Assembly (NCBI GenBank): GCA_038503035.1
Contig: JAVSML010024583.1
Coordinates: forward strand, 1-64,000
From: Crocodylus rhombifer
Taxonomy: Eukaryota > Chordata > Crocodylia > Crocodylidae
Reading direction: 5' to 3'
DNA: 64,000 nt
Shown: positions 10,255-22,009 of the stretch, piece after piece
How the letters are laid out: each line of letters begins with the position of its first letter
Numbering within the stretch: position 1 is the first letter of the stretch
Notes under the pieces: model-generated
Seen by the model: the letters and a program-made list of their open reading frames with translations, nothing else
Told to the model about the DNA's origin: nothing
Database searches by the model: none
Position numbers and translations under genes: made by a program

Positions 10255-12020
10255 CCTGTCTAGGTCTGATTGCAGCCTATTCCTCCCTTCTATTGTATCC
10301 ACCTCCCCCCACATCTTAGTGTCATCAGAAAATTTGAACAGGGTGCTTTTTACCCCCTCATCCAAGTCACTGATAAAGATATTGAACAGTGCGGGCCCCA
10401 GGACCAAGCCCTAGGGGACCCCAGTGCCCACATCCCTCCAGATCGATTAAGATCCGTGCATCACCACTTTCTGGGTGCGACCCTTCAGCCAGTTGGCGAC
10501 CCATTTGACTGTGTGGATGTCGACACCACAGTCCCTCAATGATTAATGAGGGACTTAATGAGAATGGGGTGAGAGACAGTGTCTAAGGCCTTCCGAAAGT
10601 CCACGAAGACTATGTCCACTGCTACCCCTGCATCTAAGGATTTGGTGACCTGGTCATAAAAGGCCAGGAGGTTAGTCTGACAGAACCTGCCTATAATGAA
10701 CCCCTGTTGGTTGCCCCTAAGCATAATCTCCCCTGCTGGTCCCTCGTGGACATGTGCCAGAATAATTCTCTCAAAAAGCTTGCCCAGGATTGAGGTAAGA
10801 CTAACTGGCCTATAGTTTCCCGGTTCCTCCTTCCTCCTCTTTTTGAAGATGGGAACCACAATGGCCCTCTTCCAGTCCTCTGGCACCACACCAGAGCACC
10901 ACAAGTGCTCGTACAGCCGCACCAGGGGTCCCGTACAGCCGCACCAGGGGTCCCGCAATGACCTCAGCCAATTCCCTCAGCACTCGGGGGTGGAGAAAAT
11001 CCGGACCAGCTGATTTGAATACATCCAGTCCCTCCAGAAGTTCCCTGACTAGTTCCTCACTAATCCTTGGCCTAGGTGCGCCTCCCCTGGGGTCTAAGGG
11101 GTGTGTGGGTGGTGGATGTTCCGTTCCATGCTCAGGAAAATGGAGGCAAAGAAGTCGTTAAATAGGTTAGCTTTCTCGTCTGGTGTGATGACCAAATTTC
11201 CTAGCATGTCCTGCAGGGGCCCCACATTACCCAGAACCTTCTTTTTGCCCCTATGTATTTAAAAAAGGACTTCTTATTGTCCTTGATCCAGGAAGCTAGT
11301 CCCAGTTCCATCTCCGCCTTGGCCTTCCTGACCACCCCCCTGCATCCCCGACCAACCACAGTATAGTCCTCCCTGGTGATGGCCCCTCCCTTCCATTGGG
11401 TGTATTTTTAGCTAGAAGACATTCCCGGATGCTTTTGGTGAGCCATGGGGACTTTTGTGCCTTCCTGCTCCCTTTGATCCATGTTGGGATTACCTCCCTT
11501 TGGGTTTGGAGGATCGTCTCCTTAAAGAGCGACCACTCTTCTTGGACACCTGGCTCCCCTCCCCTCCAGGACCTCAGTGCTTCCCCAACTATTCTCCTTA
11601 GCTCATTGAAGTCCGCCCTCCTGAAATCTAGGACTGCTGCCTTGCTGCAGGCCTTTGCCACCTCGCGCTGGATGGTGAATTCCAGCAGGTGATGATCGCT
11701 GTCACCCAGGTGGTCGAGCACCCGCAGCCCCATCACCAGGTCGTCGCCAGTGGCCAGCACCAGGTCCAATAAGGTATCTCCCCTAGTGAGGCTGTGCACC
11801 TCCTGGGTTTCATGGAGGTCCTGCATTCGGTCTAGGAACCTACGTGAGTGGTCAGACCTGGCTGACTGCTCTTCCCAGCAGATGTCTGGAAAGTTCAGGT
11901 CACCCATGATGACCACGTCCTTTGACCTAATTACCTCTGTGAGCTGACTTAAAAATTCCTGGTCTAGCTCTTCCCCTTGGTTGTGTGGTCTGTAGTAGAC
12001 CCCCACCGTTAAATCTCTTT

Positions 12021-12179
12021 CCCCTCAACTGCCTTGTATTCTAACCCAGAGCACTTCAGATTGCCCCTCCTCTGGTTCTTTGCTAATTGACGAGGAATAC
12101 ACATCCTTGTCAATTAGCAAAGAATCAGAGGAAGGGCAATCTGAAGTGCTCTGGGTTAGAATACAAGGCAGTTGAGGGG
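12021..12179. repeat. 75-bp inverted duplication (palindrome) inside the CR1 endonuclease
   Basis: The left arm (12021-12095) is repeated in reverse complement at 12105-12179 with only a few mismatches and a 9-base spacer. The left arm is the native CR1 sequence (minus strand QSEVLWVRIQGS). The right arm is the added copy and separates the endonuclease N-terminal block from the rest. DNA of this kind would fold into a long hairpin. Confidence 0.92.
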
Positions 12180-12556
12180 AATGTAGAGCACCACGCCCCC
12201 ACCTTTCCTCCCTGTCCTGTCCTTCCTGTACAGCCTATAGCCCTTGATATTCACCGCCCAGTCATGCGTTGGGTCCCACCACATTTCAGTGAGCCCCACT
12301 ATGTCTGGACTGGTGTCGGCTAGCAGGAGGGTAAATTCCTCTTGCTTGTTCCCATACTACGAGCATTTGTGTAGAGGCATTTGAGGCCTCCTGAGGATGT
12401 GTGCACTGGTCCCCTACTTTCAGCATTACCCTGGCCCCTGTTGCTTACCTGTGTATATGTTCTGCTCATCGGTCTAGGCTGGGCTGTACTTGTGGGTGTT
12501 GCTTGTTTGGCAGTCCAAGTCTTCCTCCGTCCTTGTCTTCCCCTTCCACAACGAGC

Positions 12557-12953
12557 CTAGTTTAAAGCCCACTGGAGGAGATCCTCCAACCTAGAACAAA
12601 ATACACGCTTACCTTTAGGGGAAAGGTGGAGCCCGTCCCATCCGAGCATGTCTCTTGTCGTGATGTGTGGGTCATTGTCGAGGAAACCAAAGCCTGCCTT
12701 GAGACACCATTCCCGAAGCCGCCAGTTGGTCTCTGAGCTGCACGTCGCATGCCGTCTTCCACGTCCACTCAGTGGTAGGACAGAAGAGAAAACTACTTGT
12801 GTGCCTATCTCCTTCAGCAGGCCCCCCCAGAGCATGGTAGTCCACCATCAGGTGATCAGGGCATCTCCTGGCCGCATCATTAGTACCCACATGGATTAGG
12901 ACCATGGGGTAGTAATCGGTGGGCTGGATCACGGCCTGGATCATCCCCTTCAT
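12557..12953 (-). pseudogene. CR1 ORF1 esterase-like (SGNH hydrolase) fragment
   Basis: Two overlapping frames hold SGNH-hydrolase blocks: YYPMVLIHVGTNDAARR (residues about 18-34 of the frame from 12953) and GWDGLHLSPKGKRVF in the frame from 12835, where the D and H of the DGLH block match the catalytic Asp/His pair. This esterase-like domain is known in ORF1 of CR1 LINEs. A frameshift separates the blocks and the N-terminus is lost at the solo LTR border. Confidence 0.8.
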
Positions 12954-13263
12954 GTCCTGAATCTTTGCTCTGGGTAGGCAGTAGACCTCACTGTCCTAGT
13001 AAAATCTTGAATGGTGCTGGCAACACCGGAGTTGAATCCCCTGACAAGCGCAGTTGATAATCATGGAAAATTCCACAGCAAGCCCAGTATGTGCCCCCTG
13101 GGTGACCTCCAGGCATGTCAATCAGGCATGACCTAGTTTCAAGCCCTGCGCATGTTCAGTTGTTACAGAGAGGCAAGAATTACACATGCCCAGTTGAAAT
13201 CCTATGATGTAACTTTACTAGAAGATTCCACTAGTCAAGCACCCTGATTGGCCAAGGGGTGTC

Positions 13264-13270
13264 TTTAAAA
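13264..13270 (+). promoter_or_regulatory. TATA-like box TTTAAAA of the solo LTR
   Basis: TTTAAAA stands just after the conserved GATTGGCCAA stretch, which also contains a reverse CCAAT box (ATTGG). Copy 2 keeps the same arrangement (GCTTTTAAAAG on its own strand). The assignment as a promoter is an inference from position. Confidence 0.5.
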
Positions 13271-13961
13271 AGGGTCCTGACCCCCACCTGGTGTGGGTTG
13301 GTGTGTGTCTGTGGGTTTGTGAGGAGTTGCGTATAGGTCGTGAATCTTCGTCAGTATATTCGCTGATTCTAGTGTGTCGCAGACATAGAGAGAGAGAGAG
13401 AAAGAGCCGCTTGCTCCTAATGCAGAAGCTGCATTAGCAGGGACTGCTTAGGGAAGAAAAGCAGGGTTCACGGCTCAGCTCCCCCTGTCTATCTTACGCT
13501 GAGATCCACTTGTTTATTATTCGTAATTGATATCTCGGTTACCGATTACTCGGCACTGTCTTCGACTCCGGTTACTGGTCTTACTTTTGGACTAAGTTTA
13601 TCTGGACTGACCTCGGACCTCCCATCGACCTCGGCTCAACTCGGCACCACTGAACTGGCATATTGTATCTCGGCTTGACCGCCACCATTCTTCGTGTCCA
13701 TCATCAGAGGACTGGTGTCACATGTTGTTTGAGTTACAGTTTTGTTGTCTTCTCGTTTGTATATTTCCCTTTATGAGCTGTTGACCAGCCCTGGGACTAG
13801 TGACGGGCAGCCGCACCTATCACCGGACTGGCTCCGGTGGTAGAAAGCGAGGGCTCGTTATGAACCTCATGGGCCAACAGACCCCTCTGTCATTTATTGT
13901 TGTTTGTTTCATACTGTAACTGAAGAATATCATACCTACGCTCCATCAAAGTGTAAGTTCA

Positions 13962-13967
13962 AATAAA
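13962..13967 (+). terminator. Polyadenylation signal AATAAA of the solo LTR
   Basis: AATAAA is followed by CCTACCTTGTTGTTATCCG, a T/G-rich stretch suited to cleavage. The corresponding stretch of copy 2 has CAATAAATC on its own strand. This would mark the R/U5 side of the LTR. Confidence 0.65.
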
Positions 13968-14077
13968 CCTACCTTGTTGTTATCCGCTACGTGTCCCTTT
14001 CTCTGAACTCCACGCCAGTAATCCCACCTGTTCGTATCCAATTGCCACCCCGATCACCGTGAGCTTGGGGCCCTGTT

Positions 14078-14099
14078 CCCCGACACTCGCGTGTCGGGG
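14078..14099. repeat. Perfect 9-bp stem hairpin near the LTR end
   Basis: CCCCGACAC (14078-14086) pairs with GTGTCGGGG (14091-14099) around a TCGC loop. Copy 2 of the LTR lacks this hairpin, so it is specific to this copy. Confidence 0.75.
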
Positions 14100-14112
14100 G
14101 GTCCTGGCAACA

Positions 14113-14212
14113 AATGGCTTTAATGATCTAGTTGGGGATGGTCCTGCTTTGAGCAGAGGGTTGGACTAGATGACCTACTGAGGTTCCTTCCAGCCCTAGC
14201 TTTATGTGATTT
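14113..14212 (+). mobile_element. 3' tail of the old plus-strand CR1 (downstream half)
   Basis: The sequence TGATCTAGTTGGGGATGG, the GGTTGGACTAGATGACC block and a TATGTGATTT end are the 3' terminus of a CR1, as in the intact tail at 37330-37440. The copy at 1828-3910 stops just before this point, and TGGCTT occurs at both borders, which suggests the two halves were once joined. Confidence 0.8.
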
Positions 14213-15419
14213 CAAAAAAAGTTATATTTGTTTTTGCTTGAATAATATAGCTTTAGACCTCTAGCATATTAGTAAAGCATCTAATGTATTTTTAATTGGA
14301 GAGAAATGAGTTGTGTTATATGTGATGATGCACAACAGCATTTGCACCCCTCTTTTCAAAATCCTAGTTCTCCACAATAAGCAATTGTGAAATCCTCTGT
14401 CAATAAGGTAAATTTTCCCCAAATCCCATACAAGTTTGTGGTTTGTACAAGAAGGACTGCATCCTTCATATCATGGGCAACTGGTGCCTCCCTAGTCTGA
14501 CGGGGCACCAAATCACTGACAGGGGTGGGGGGATCCCTCAGCAGCAGATCGCTGACTGGGGTTGGGGGGGTCTACCGGCACTTCCCGTTTCACGGTTGGC
14601 ACTTCCAGGGGGTATACGGCCGATCTCGGGGCATTCCCAATGCTTTGTATACACATCCATCATTGTTCTCATTATCCATAACAATATGACCTTACTTAAA
14701 AAATGTGCCACAGAAAGGATCCCACTGAATATAGTCGATCTCCCAATATGGTTTAAGTCATACATTTGTTTGAAGACATTGTTGAACTAAGGCCTGATTC
14801 TGTTGTCAGTGTTACTGAGTACTTGGATTCCGTATCTCATGACAGTGAATTCTACAAGTTAAGTACATCTGACACAACCAAGGCATTCAAAACCAATCAA
14901 TTTAGCCATATCAGCCTGAGGAAATATTAATCAGATTCCTAGTGATGCCTTGAGTGTGCACACAGATTACTAGGCCAATTTGTGACAAAAAGCTGTGACA
15001 GACACATGGTCTGGGACTTCTGTTGCTGTTGCTTCTTAAGCCTCGCGGGCTTTTCCTCTAAACCAGCACTGCATCTCCACTCAAAGAGGTCAACAGTCTC
15101 CTTTGATCTTCACACACTATCACTTCCCATCTGCAGCCAGTATTTCCCAACAGTTAGGCTCCTGCTCTGAATGAGCTGCAGCTTCAGTAACTCTACAAAA
15201 TGCTTTTTCACTTGGCCTCACTTTCACTGACTGCTTTTCATTTCGCCATTCAGTGGCTGCTTGAGCATGTCCTCATTACCCATGTCTATGATGTGGCCAG
15301 CCCAACAGAGCACCAAAGAGTTAGAAACCAGCACCCAGCCATTGGCGTGGATATATCACAAATATGCCCATAAAGGGCTTCAGTCCTACAACTATCAGCT
15401 CACTGCAGCCCTTCAGCAT
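14213..15419. other. Non-coding stretch, no gene seen
   Basis: No exon or clear repeat. G-rich runs lie at 14523-14580. Short open frames look random. Confidence 0.45.
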
Positions 15420-15845
15420 TTCATAGATGTCATAGATTTCATAGATGTCAGGGCTGGAAGGGACCTCAGGAGATCATCGAGTCCAGCCCCCTGCCCAAAG
15501 GGCAGGAAGTCAGCTGGGGTCATAGGATCCCAGCAAGATAAGCATCCAATTTACTCTTGAAGGTGTTCAATGTAGGTGCTTGAACCACCTCCGCTGGCAG
15601 ACTGCTCCAGACCTTGGGGGCTCGGACAGTAAAGAAATTCTTCCTTATGTCCAGCCTGAAAAGGTCTTGCAGGAGTTTGTGACCGTTCGACCTCGTCATC
15701 CCTTGGGGCGCTCTGGTGAACAAACGTTCCCCCAGATCCTGGTGGTCACCCCTGATAAACTTATAGGTGGCCATGAGATCACCCCTGAGCCTGCGCTTTT
15801 CCAGGCTAAAGAGTCCCATGGCTCTCAGCCTGTCATCGTAAGATC
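15420..15845 (-). mobile_element. CR1 3'-end fragment
   Basis: The 3' tail TTTCATAGATGTCATAG sits at the left and the minus strand encodes the RT-ORF C-terminus (15520-15819: MGLFSLEKRRLRGDLMATYK through FFTVRAPKVWSSLPAEVV to LDAYLAGIL). It is 5'-truncated near 15845, the usual fate of CR1 insertions. The open frame over 99 codons means this fragment is little decayed. Confidence 0.92.
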
Positions 15846-18800
15846 TGTTTGTTGATTACTCACTGCCTTCAGACTTGTTTAGTCAGTTTGCCAAAGGCTA
15901 TGTTTGTGTTCAAGATGCAGAAAACAAACTCCTAATAAATACTAACTTGACCTGTTAGCATGCTGCCACAGTAGCAAACACATAAATCACAAGACGTTGC
16001 TCTCTACCAAGGTACAGTATAGGCAGAACACTGTTCTCATGAGATGCCAGTTAATACAGGTTCCCAGTCTTTGCTACTAGTTGTGATCCTAAAACTGTTT
16101 ACAAGTACTGCAAAACAGTCACCAAACCTGTCCTTTTTGGAACATGCCCCTAATGCATGGTCATCCTGCAGAGCAACTTGTAGAGCAGTTGAGTGGTGAT
16201 GTTTGATCTTCCTCACAACTTCACATGATTGAACGGTGTCCCAGAGGTGGCCAGAGGTGCAGATTCTTAACATCCTACCAACTAGAATGATGCCAACTAC
16301 CAGGGTGACTGGTGCCGCCTGAGTCTGGGAAGGCACAATTTGTGGGCACGCCCAGGGTCAGGCCAAAAGCTCCATATCCACTCCTGTACTTCTGTGCTGC
16401 GGCTTGGTGCCCCCCCTCCCCCACAACATGCTGCCGGTCTGCATGACAAAAAACTGCACCATCCTGAGTGATGCCAAGTTGGGGGCCAGTCTCCCCACCC
16501 TACCAGTCTCCTGTGCCAACTGCCTGCTCCACAAGTGCTCCATAGCACAGAGTGAACAAAACCAGTCCAAGAACACACCTTTATTTCATTCCATTAAAGA
16601 AAGGAAAAAGTGAATGGCAATTGGTGAATTGGTGGATGGCAATCCTTACCCAGCCACACATTCCTTCCTGGAGCTGGTACAAGATACAAAAATAACTTTC
16701 CAGGTCATGAAATACTGTCCAGCCAGCTACAGAGGACAGATTAACTGACTATAACAAAGGTTTTTTAGGTGTCAGTGGAAGTCACATAAATCACAACTTT
16801 GTTCATGGTATTTCTCTTAGATTACACAACAAAAATTATGATCTCCATCCCCCAATTTCTCTTAAGCCAAACTGAGACTCCAGGAATTTGCCTCCTAAAT
16901 TGTGCAAAAGTAGTACATAAAGGAGTACCTAAGCAAATACTTTATTGGCAGTTGCTAACAAGGAGACCCCCTCCCTCTGGTTACTGCACTATGTTCAATC
17001 TCTTGTAGATCCTCATTATGGTCACATCTTTGAATTCTTGTAGGACAGCTCCCTCTTCCCAAATTCAGCAAAAGAGCTTATGCAGACCCTTACTCAAGGC
17101 TGTTGACCCTATCTTATACAGACTTTTCCTGGAATATCATCAGGGTCTAGAAATTTGCTATTTTTCCCCAGCTGCCATGCATCCCCAAATAGGTTTGTGG
17201 ACATCAGCAATACTAGACTGAAAAATATTTGACAATTTCTCAGAATTGCTGCTGCCATTACAATTGAACTCAGAGCTAGTAATTAACACCCAACCATCAC
17301 TGCCCTTCACTGGCATGAATATATCACAAGCAGGGCCATGCACACAGACTTAAGCCCCATATAGACCTGCCATATCATGCATATCAGCACGCTGTTCATC
17401 TGCTTTGGTGTTCCACCACTTGTACTGAGTTTAGCAGTCAGATAAAAGCTTCACAACAGATCTCCCACTGATGGGCAAGCAAGGCAGGACTTCTCTACAG
17501 CGTGTAACTCTATAACAAGTACTACCCTTTATCAATTTTAAGTGTGTTGCTTTCTGATTACACTGCATAGCCTCATGTCATGAGATATGGTGAAAAGGAG
17601 GACCCACCTTGTTCTATCGTATCCCTCTTATTATTTTACATGCCATTATCATGTCCCTTTTTATGCTTCAGGAGTTTGAGTCTCTATGGTATTAGGCACA
17701 GATAACCCCTTATTTGCAAGGCAGTTCTTGCTGGAAAGAACTTTAGATTCTCTTTATATGGCAGTCTTTCCATGCGTCTACTAATTTCCGATGCCCATTC
17801 TGCATCCCATTTTGATACATTCTACATTTTGTTTCCTTTTTTGACTGCCTCTGTACATTTAGCAGAAGTTTTCCTTAAGTTGTCCACAGTGACTCCCTGC
17901 TTCTTTTCCCTGAGTGGATACTGTTAATTTAGACTCCAGCAATGTGTTTGAGAAGTTTGAATTAATCTATTTTCTATTTATACCTTACTCATCACCATGG
18001 CAGCTGAATGCTTTACAATTTAAAAAAATGGGGGGGAGCGTGATTTATAAGCATTTTGTATCTTAAGTTGCTCTCATTCCCTATTCATAAACAGACAGTG
18101 GCTGTTTCTTTTTTGATTTGAAAAAGTCAAATACATTTTGGGGCAAATCCTGGCAAGTGTCAGTGGTTGTAGACACACTTCCTTCGCTTACACAAAACAT
18201 AGATCTGCTTATTTGCATTTTGCCTTGAACACCAGAGGACCTGAAGTCAATCTAATATGATCCAGGAGTCAGTTCCATAGTTAAAAACCATCTGCTGAGG
18301 AAGCTCTGACACCTGTGCTCATGAGTTTCACATTTGTGATTGACAGCACCATTGTTCAGGTTGAAGATAGCTGTCACAGACATTCATGATCACACAGAGG
18401 CAGTTTTCTCAGGTAACCTTGGCCAGCCCAGTGGAGAGCTATGAATATCCCTCCTATTTCCTTTCCATTTCTTAGCTGGGCACCAGTGGGTCACAGAAAC
18501 ATTTTAACAGCTATATAATATGACTTCCGAATGCATCGAATATTACTACTGTACAGAAATAAAAAAATGGAGCAAGCAGTTTCGTGAACCCAGCTCAATG
18601 CCCAATGCAGTTTATGATTTTGCCAAAAAATTAAACTACAGCAGAAGGATGCTTTGGAATTTAATCTTTTCGAAAAGGGTGTTTTTATTATTATTTCTGA
18701 AGAAAGCCTTGAAAGCAAGTGTAAGAAAACCTTGAAAAACATTATTGTCTTTTTGAATCTGTAAATGGCCCAAACAATAACTCTAAGGGAAGTCTGAATT

Positions 18801-19524
18801 GCTCTGTTCATCCTTATTCTTCCCTTACCAACATCTGCAATATATTGCTGCATCACCAAGACAAACGTTTACAGATAAGGAACAAATTGCAAGCAGCATA
18901 AACTAAATGGGAGTAAATATTAAAACACAGGCTATTGACTGTAATATTTGGTTGCAGATTTAATCTCTTAAATACCTCTATTTTTAGTTTATCTCAGATT
19001 ATTGTAAAACATTCACCAGGGATATGCTGATGAATGAAGGCCCATTTTGCCACAGAACGCATGTGGCCTTGCATATACTTTAATTGTTTTGAAAATAATG
19101 TGCTAAGGTAAGTTCTGAATATGAGTGCCCTGCTTTTGTTAAAGAAACAATGTAGACTATTGAGATTCAGCTCTTCAATGGTTACACAAAGGATAAAACA
19201 ATGTGCCAAATCTATACTAAAGTCAAACAACTCCAGTGAAGTCAATACGAGAGCATTATACAAGAGGGTGAAAAATACATGACTGTAAAGTAAAACAATA
19301 TGTAAGAGTCCCCCTGGAAGGAGATCACATAAGATTTAACTAAATCTTTGGGAAGTCAAATAAATTGATTATACTCTTTTATTGATTCAAATAAATTGAT
19401 CATACTCTTGCATAGCTTACCTTTTAAGGATCACAATGAACATTTTTTTTCTCCAATAAAGCTAAAGTCTTAATCTGATACTGGCTATGACAGCTTGATT
19501 CATTAAAACATACAGCAAACAATT
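15846..19524. other. Long non-coding stretch, no gene seen
   Basis: AT-rich sequence with no exon-like conservation that I can recognise. A block near 17255-17345 (ACACCCAACCATC, ATGAATATATCACAA) faintly resembles 15325-15365, so it may be a diverged repeat. The open frames at 18491-18859 and elsewhere have no domain signature. Confidence 0.45.
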
Positions 19525-19945
19525 TTTGGCGTGGACAGTGGGGGCAGCAGGGATCCCTCCCTCTCCCCCCCTCCCCCCCCTCTCCCCCAAGCAGCACCTG
19601 GTGAGTGGGGGCTTTTTTTTAAAGGACCAAAAGCTGGGGCCAAGTGGGGCAGCCATGGGGGGGGGGCTGGCAGGCATCCCCTCATGGCCCCCTCCTCCAG
19701 CCCCCCCTTCCCTGGCCCCATTTATCAACTCCGAGTCCAGCTCCAGCTCCTTGCTGCAGTGGACAGGGACTGTCCGAATCATCTAAGTTCTCCAGATCTT
19801 TTCCAAATCAATTTGGAGAACTTCAAATCAATTCAGACCTTTTAACTGGTCCCTGATTCAATTCAGATTCAGATATTTGTCCACTGAATTGGGCCAAATC
19901 TTCTCCAAATCAAAGCCACACCTGAAGCTTTGCACAGCCCTAGTA
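19525..19945 (-). repeat. Interspersed repeat of unknown family (family X)
   Basis: Part of this repeat recurs at 48.35-48.63 kb and 51.24-51.74 kb: a GGTGAGTGNGGGNTTTT(T)nAAAGG core, a GCAGCCATGGGG block, and a TTTGGCCGAATC-like AT-rich end beginning AGGGCTGTG (here reversed, ending GCACAGCCCTA at 19945). It looks like a non-autonomous DNA transposon, but no matching second end or target duplication is visible. Confidence 0.55.
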
Positions 19946-20768
19946 GTAACCTTTCTATGGCTCTGTGTTGCACAGCAGACCCTTTCAAAAGAAGGTACAC
20001 CAAAGACCTCCAGCCTTTGGCAAAGCCCTTGAAAAATGGCTTCAGTTTTGCCAGATGGAGCAAAATGGTGCATAGAGCTTCCATGTGGAAACCCAAGTCC
20101 TCAGTGGAGATTAGGGTTGGGGGGCTTGGGCCAAAATCTTCTGTGTGAGGTCAGGCCTTAACTAGAAATTCCCACGATAGAAGCAGTTTCCTCCTCCAGC
20201 ACATCTTCCCACAGGAAAATCCATAAGAAGATTTGATTTCAATCTTAAGTTTAAATGTACTTGAGAGTATGCACATAATAAAAAGTGATTCAAAACTTCA
20301 GCGTTTCACTCACTGACTCCAACAAGACATTCAGATCCTCTCATAATTTGACCAGTTCACTGTGATTATTGCTAGTATTACTTTGATTCTCAGTGGAAAA
20401 ATACAACATCTAACTCCAGTATCACTTACTGGAGAAACCTTGGCTAAGGGGTTGATATGTTAACACGTATTCACTGATCAACATCTCATCAGTTCCAACA
20501 GAAATAACCATGTAAACTTCAGTGGTTCTCAGGTAACTGGGACTCATACAAATCTTCACTTGTAATGGATGCTGGCAGCTCAGGAAATCAGTCAGTTACA
20601 CTGAATGAAACCCATTTTCCTAAACCAAGCCCACTTAACATGGAGCATTTCTCATCAGCAACATTGGTCAAAAAGTTAATTTTGCTAAAAAATTACAGCT
20701 GTTCAGGTCCCATGTTTGGGTTGCTGCTTCTTGCTGCTCAGCCAAACCCTTATTTCCATTGCTTAATG
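19946..20768. other. Non-coding stretch, no gene seen
   Basis: No exon, RNA gene or transposon recognised. Confidence 0.45.
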
Positions 20769-21277
20769 CAGTGGTGCTCAGCCTTTTTGCTCAGCAGGCC
20801 AGATGGCTGGTGCCTGGTTCATCTACGAGCCAGATCCAGCCAACGGTCCTGATTCAGCTTCCAGAAAGGGCCACAGCCAGCCATAAGGAAGGGAATGAGG
20901 GCAGCCCAGCCCCAGTCCAGCTGTACATGGGAAGGGGATCTGGCTTGGCCACAACCCAGCCTCACTGCAGGGAGGGGCATGACCCAGCCCTAATCCAGCT
21001 GCACAAGGGGAAGCATTCATGACCCAGTTCTGACCTGGCCCTGCAGGGAGAAGAGGGGGTGGCCAGCCCCAACCCAGTCACACCGAGGGAATGGGGCATG
21101 GCCCAGCTCCAATCCAGTTGTGGGGCTTGGGAATTTGGCAGTGCAAAAGGGGTGGTGGTATTAATTGCCACTGCTCCACTGCCACCAAATTTCCTGACCT
21201 ATTGTAGAGCCCTGTGAACCAGATGCCACAGCACCACAAGTGAGATACAGCCCATGGCCAGAGATTGAGCATCCCCG
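20769..21277. mobile_element. hAT-like non-autonomous DNA transposon
   Basis: Starts CAGTGGTGCTCAGCC and ends, reversed, CGGGGATGCTCAATC, the usual short hAT-type terminal inverted repeat. The eight bases outside the ends (GCTTAATG and GTCTATTG) agree at 5 of 8, a worn target duplication. The middle is made of decayed direct repeats around CCCAGCCCYAATCCAGCTG at about 50-bp spacing. No transposase is encoded. Confidence 0.65.
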
Positions 21278-22009
21278 GTCTATTGTCTCCCTGCTTCTAG
21301 TTGCCGCTTTCCTTCTTGTCTTACACAGATATCAACTACCATAAAAACAATGGGTTTTTTTCCCACAGATGAGATAATTTAATTAATAACTGCAACATGT
21401 TTTCATGCAAATGGATGAAAGATGCTGTTACTTCTACTGTTAATAAGGAAAGAAGCTTTATTTTTCATAACCCTTGGGATAAGGATACATGACATGAAAT
21501 ATTTTATCATAGATTTTATTCTGTAACACATTCACTCCAAAGTAAGAAGCAGATGTACAACTAACTTTTCTAGACTACCTGCTTGCAGTAGTTGTCATGA
21601 CAGGTCCTCACCCGTTTGGATTGGAGAAACCAGTTTAAACTGAACAAATGACTACACCAGGGTTGAAACTGATTAAGGGAGTAGACATGTGACACTTAGT
21701 TCATAATTAGTCATCCTGAGATAAAGTAACTGCAGTTTTTTCTGGGGGTAAATTTACCCCCAAAAGGAGCAACTTACACTATAGGAAGACTGTCTGTCAT
21801 GTGTCTGCTTCATTTTTTATTACAGAGGAACATCAATTTACTCTAAGGTAAATGTATTATATAGGTCCACGTCATTGTTTTCATTATAGCAATAGTTCTC
21901 AAAGCTATGGATCACTAGTGGCTTGAGGAGCACCTCCAGGTAAAACAAAAAACAAAACCTCCATTAAAGGTTTGTATGTGCTGCAGCTGGGAGATGCAAC
22001 TGTTGCACA

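Larger units (their letters stand above)
10255..12991 (-). mobile_element. Younger CR1, 5' part (endonuclease, RT, ORF1 remnant)
   Basis: This continues the CR1 of 3911-4293. Reading right to left, the minus strand encodes the end of ORF1 (12557-12953), the endonuclease start (the TEMWWDPTHDWAVN equivalent near 12280), the endonuclease core at 11296-12006 (MGVYYRPHNQ, GDLNFPDICW, LGDSDHHLLEF), and RT at 10536-10958 ([29 protein letters not shown]). The RT active site near 10320 reads FSDD instead of FADD. Frameshifts and stops separate the blocks. The copy ends at the solo LTR at 12992, so the true 5' end is missing. A 75-bp foldback disrupts the endonuclease. Confidence 0.9.
12992..14112 (+). 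mobile_element. Solo LTR, family L, copy 1 (plus strand)
   Basis: This 1.12 kb segment aligns in reverse orientation with 30792-31854: the same GAAAATTCCACAG block near 13060, a GATTGGCCAAGGGGTGTCTTT promoter region near 13250, a CCAACAGACCCCTCTGT block near 13880, an AATAAA near 13962 and an ACCGTGA block near 14056. It starts TGTCC and ends CAACA. No internal retroviral or retrotransposon genes flank it. The five bases outside each end (CTCAC and AATGG) do not match, so one border was probably lost or recombined. Whether the family is an endogenous retrovirus or a gypsy element cannot be told from the LTR alone. Confidence 0.8.

Noticed and set aside
19526..19856. Overlapping proline-rich frames
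   Set aside because: C/G homopolymer runs in a repeat create them; they occur in all frames.
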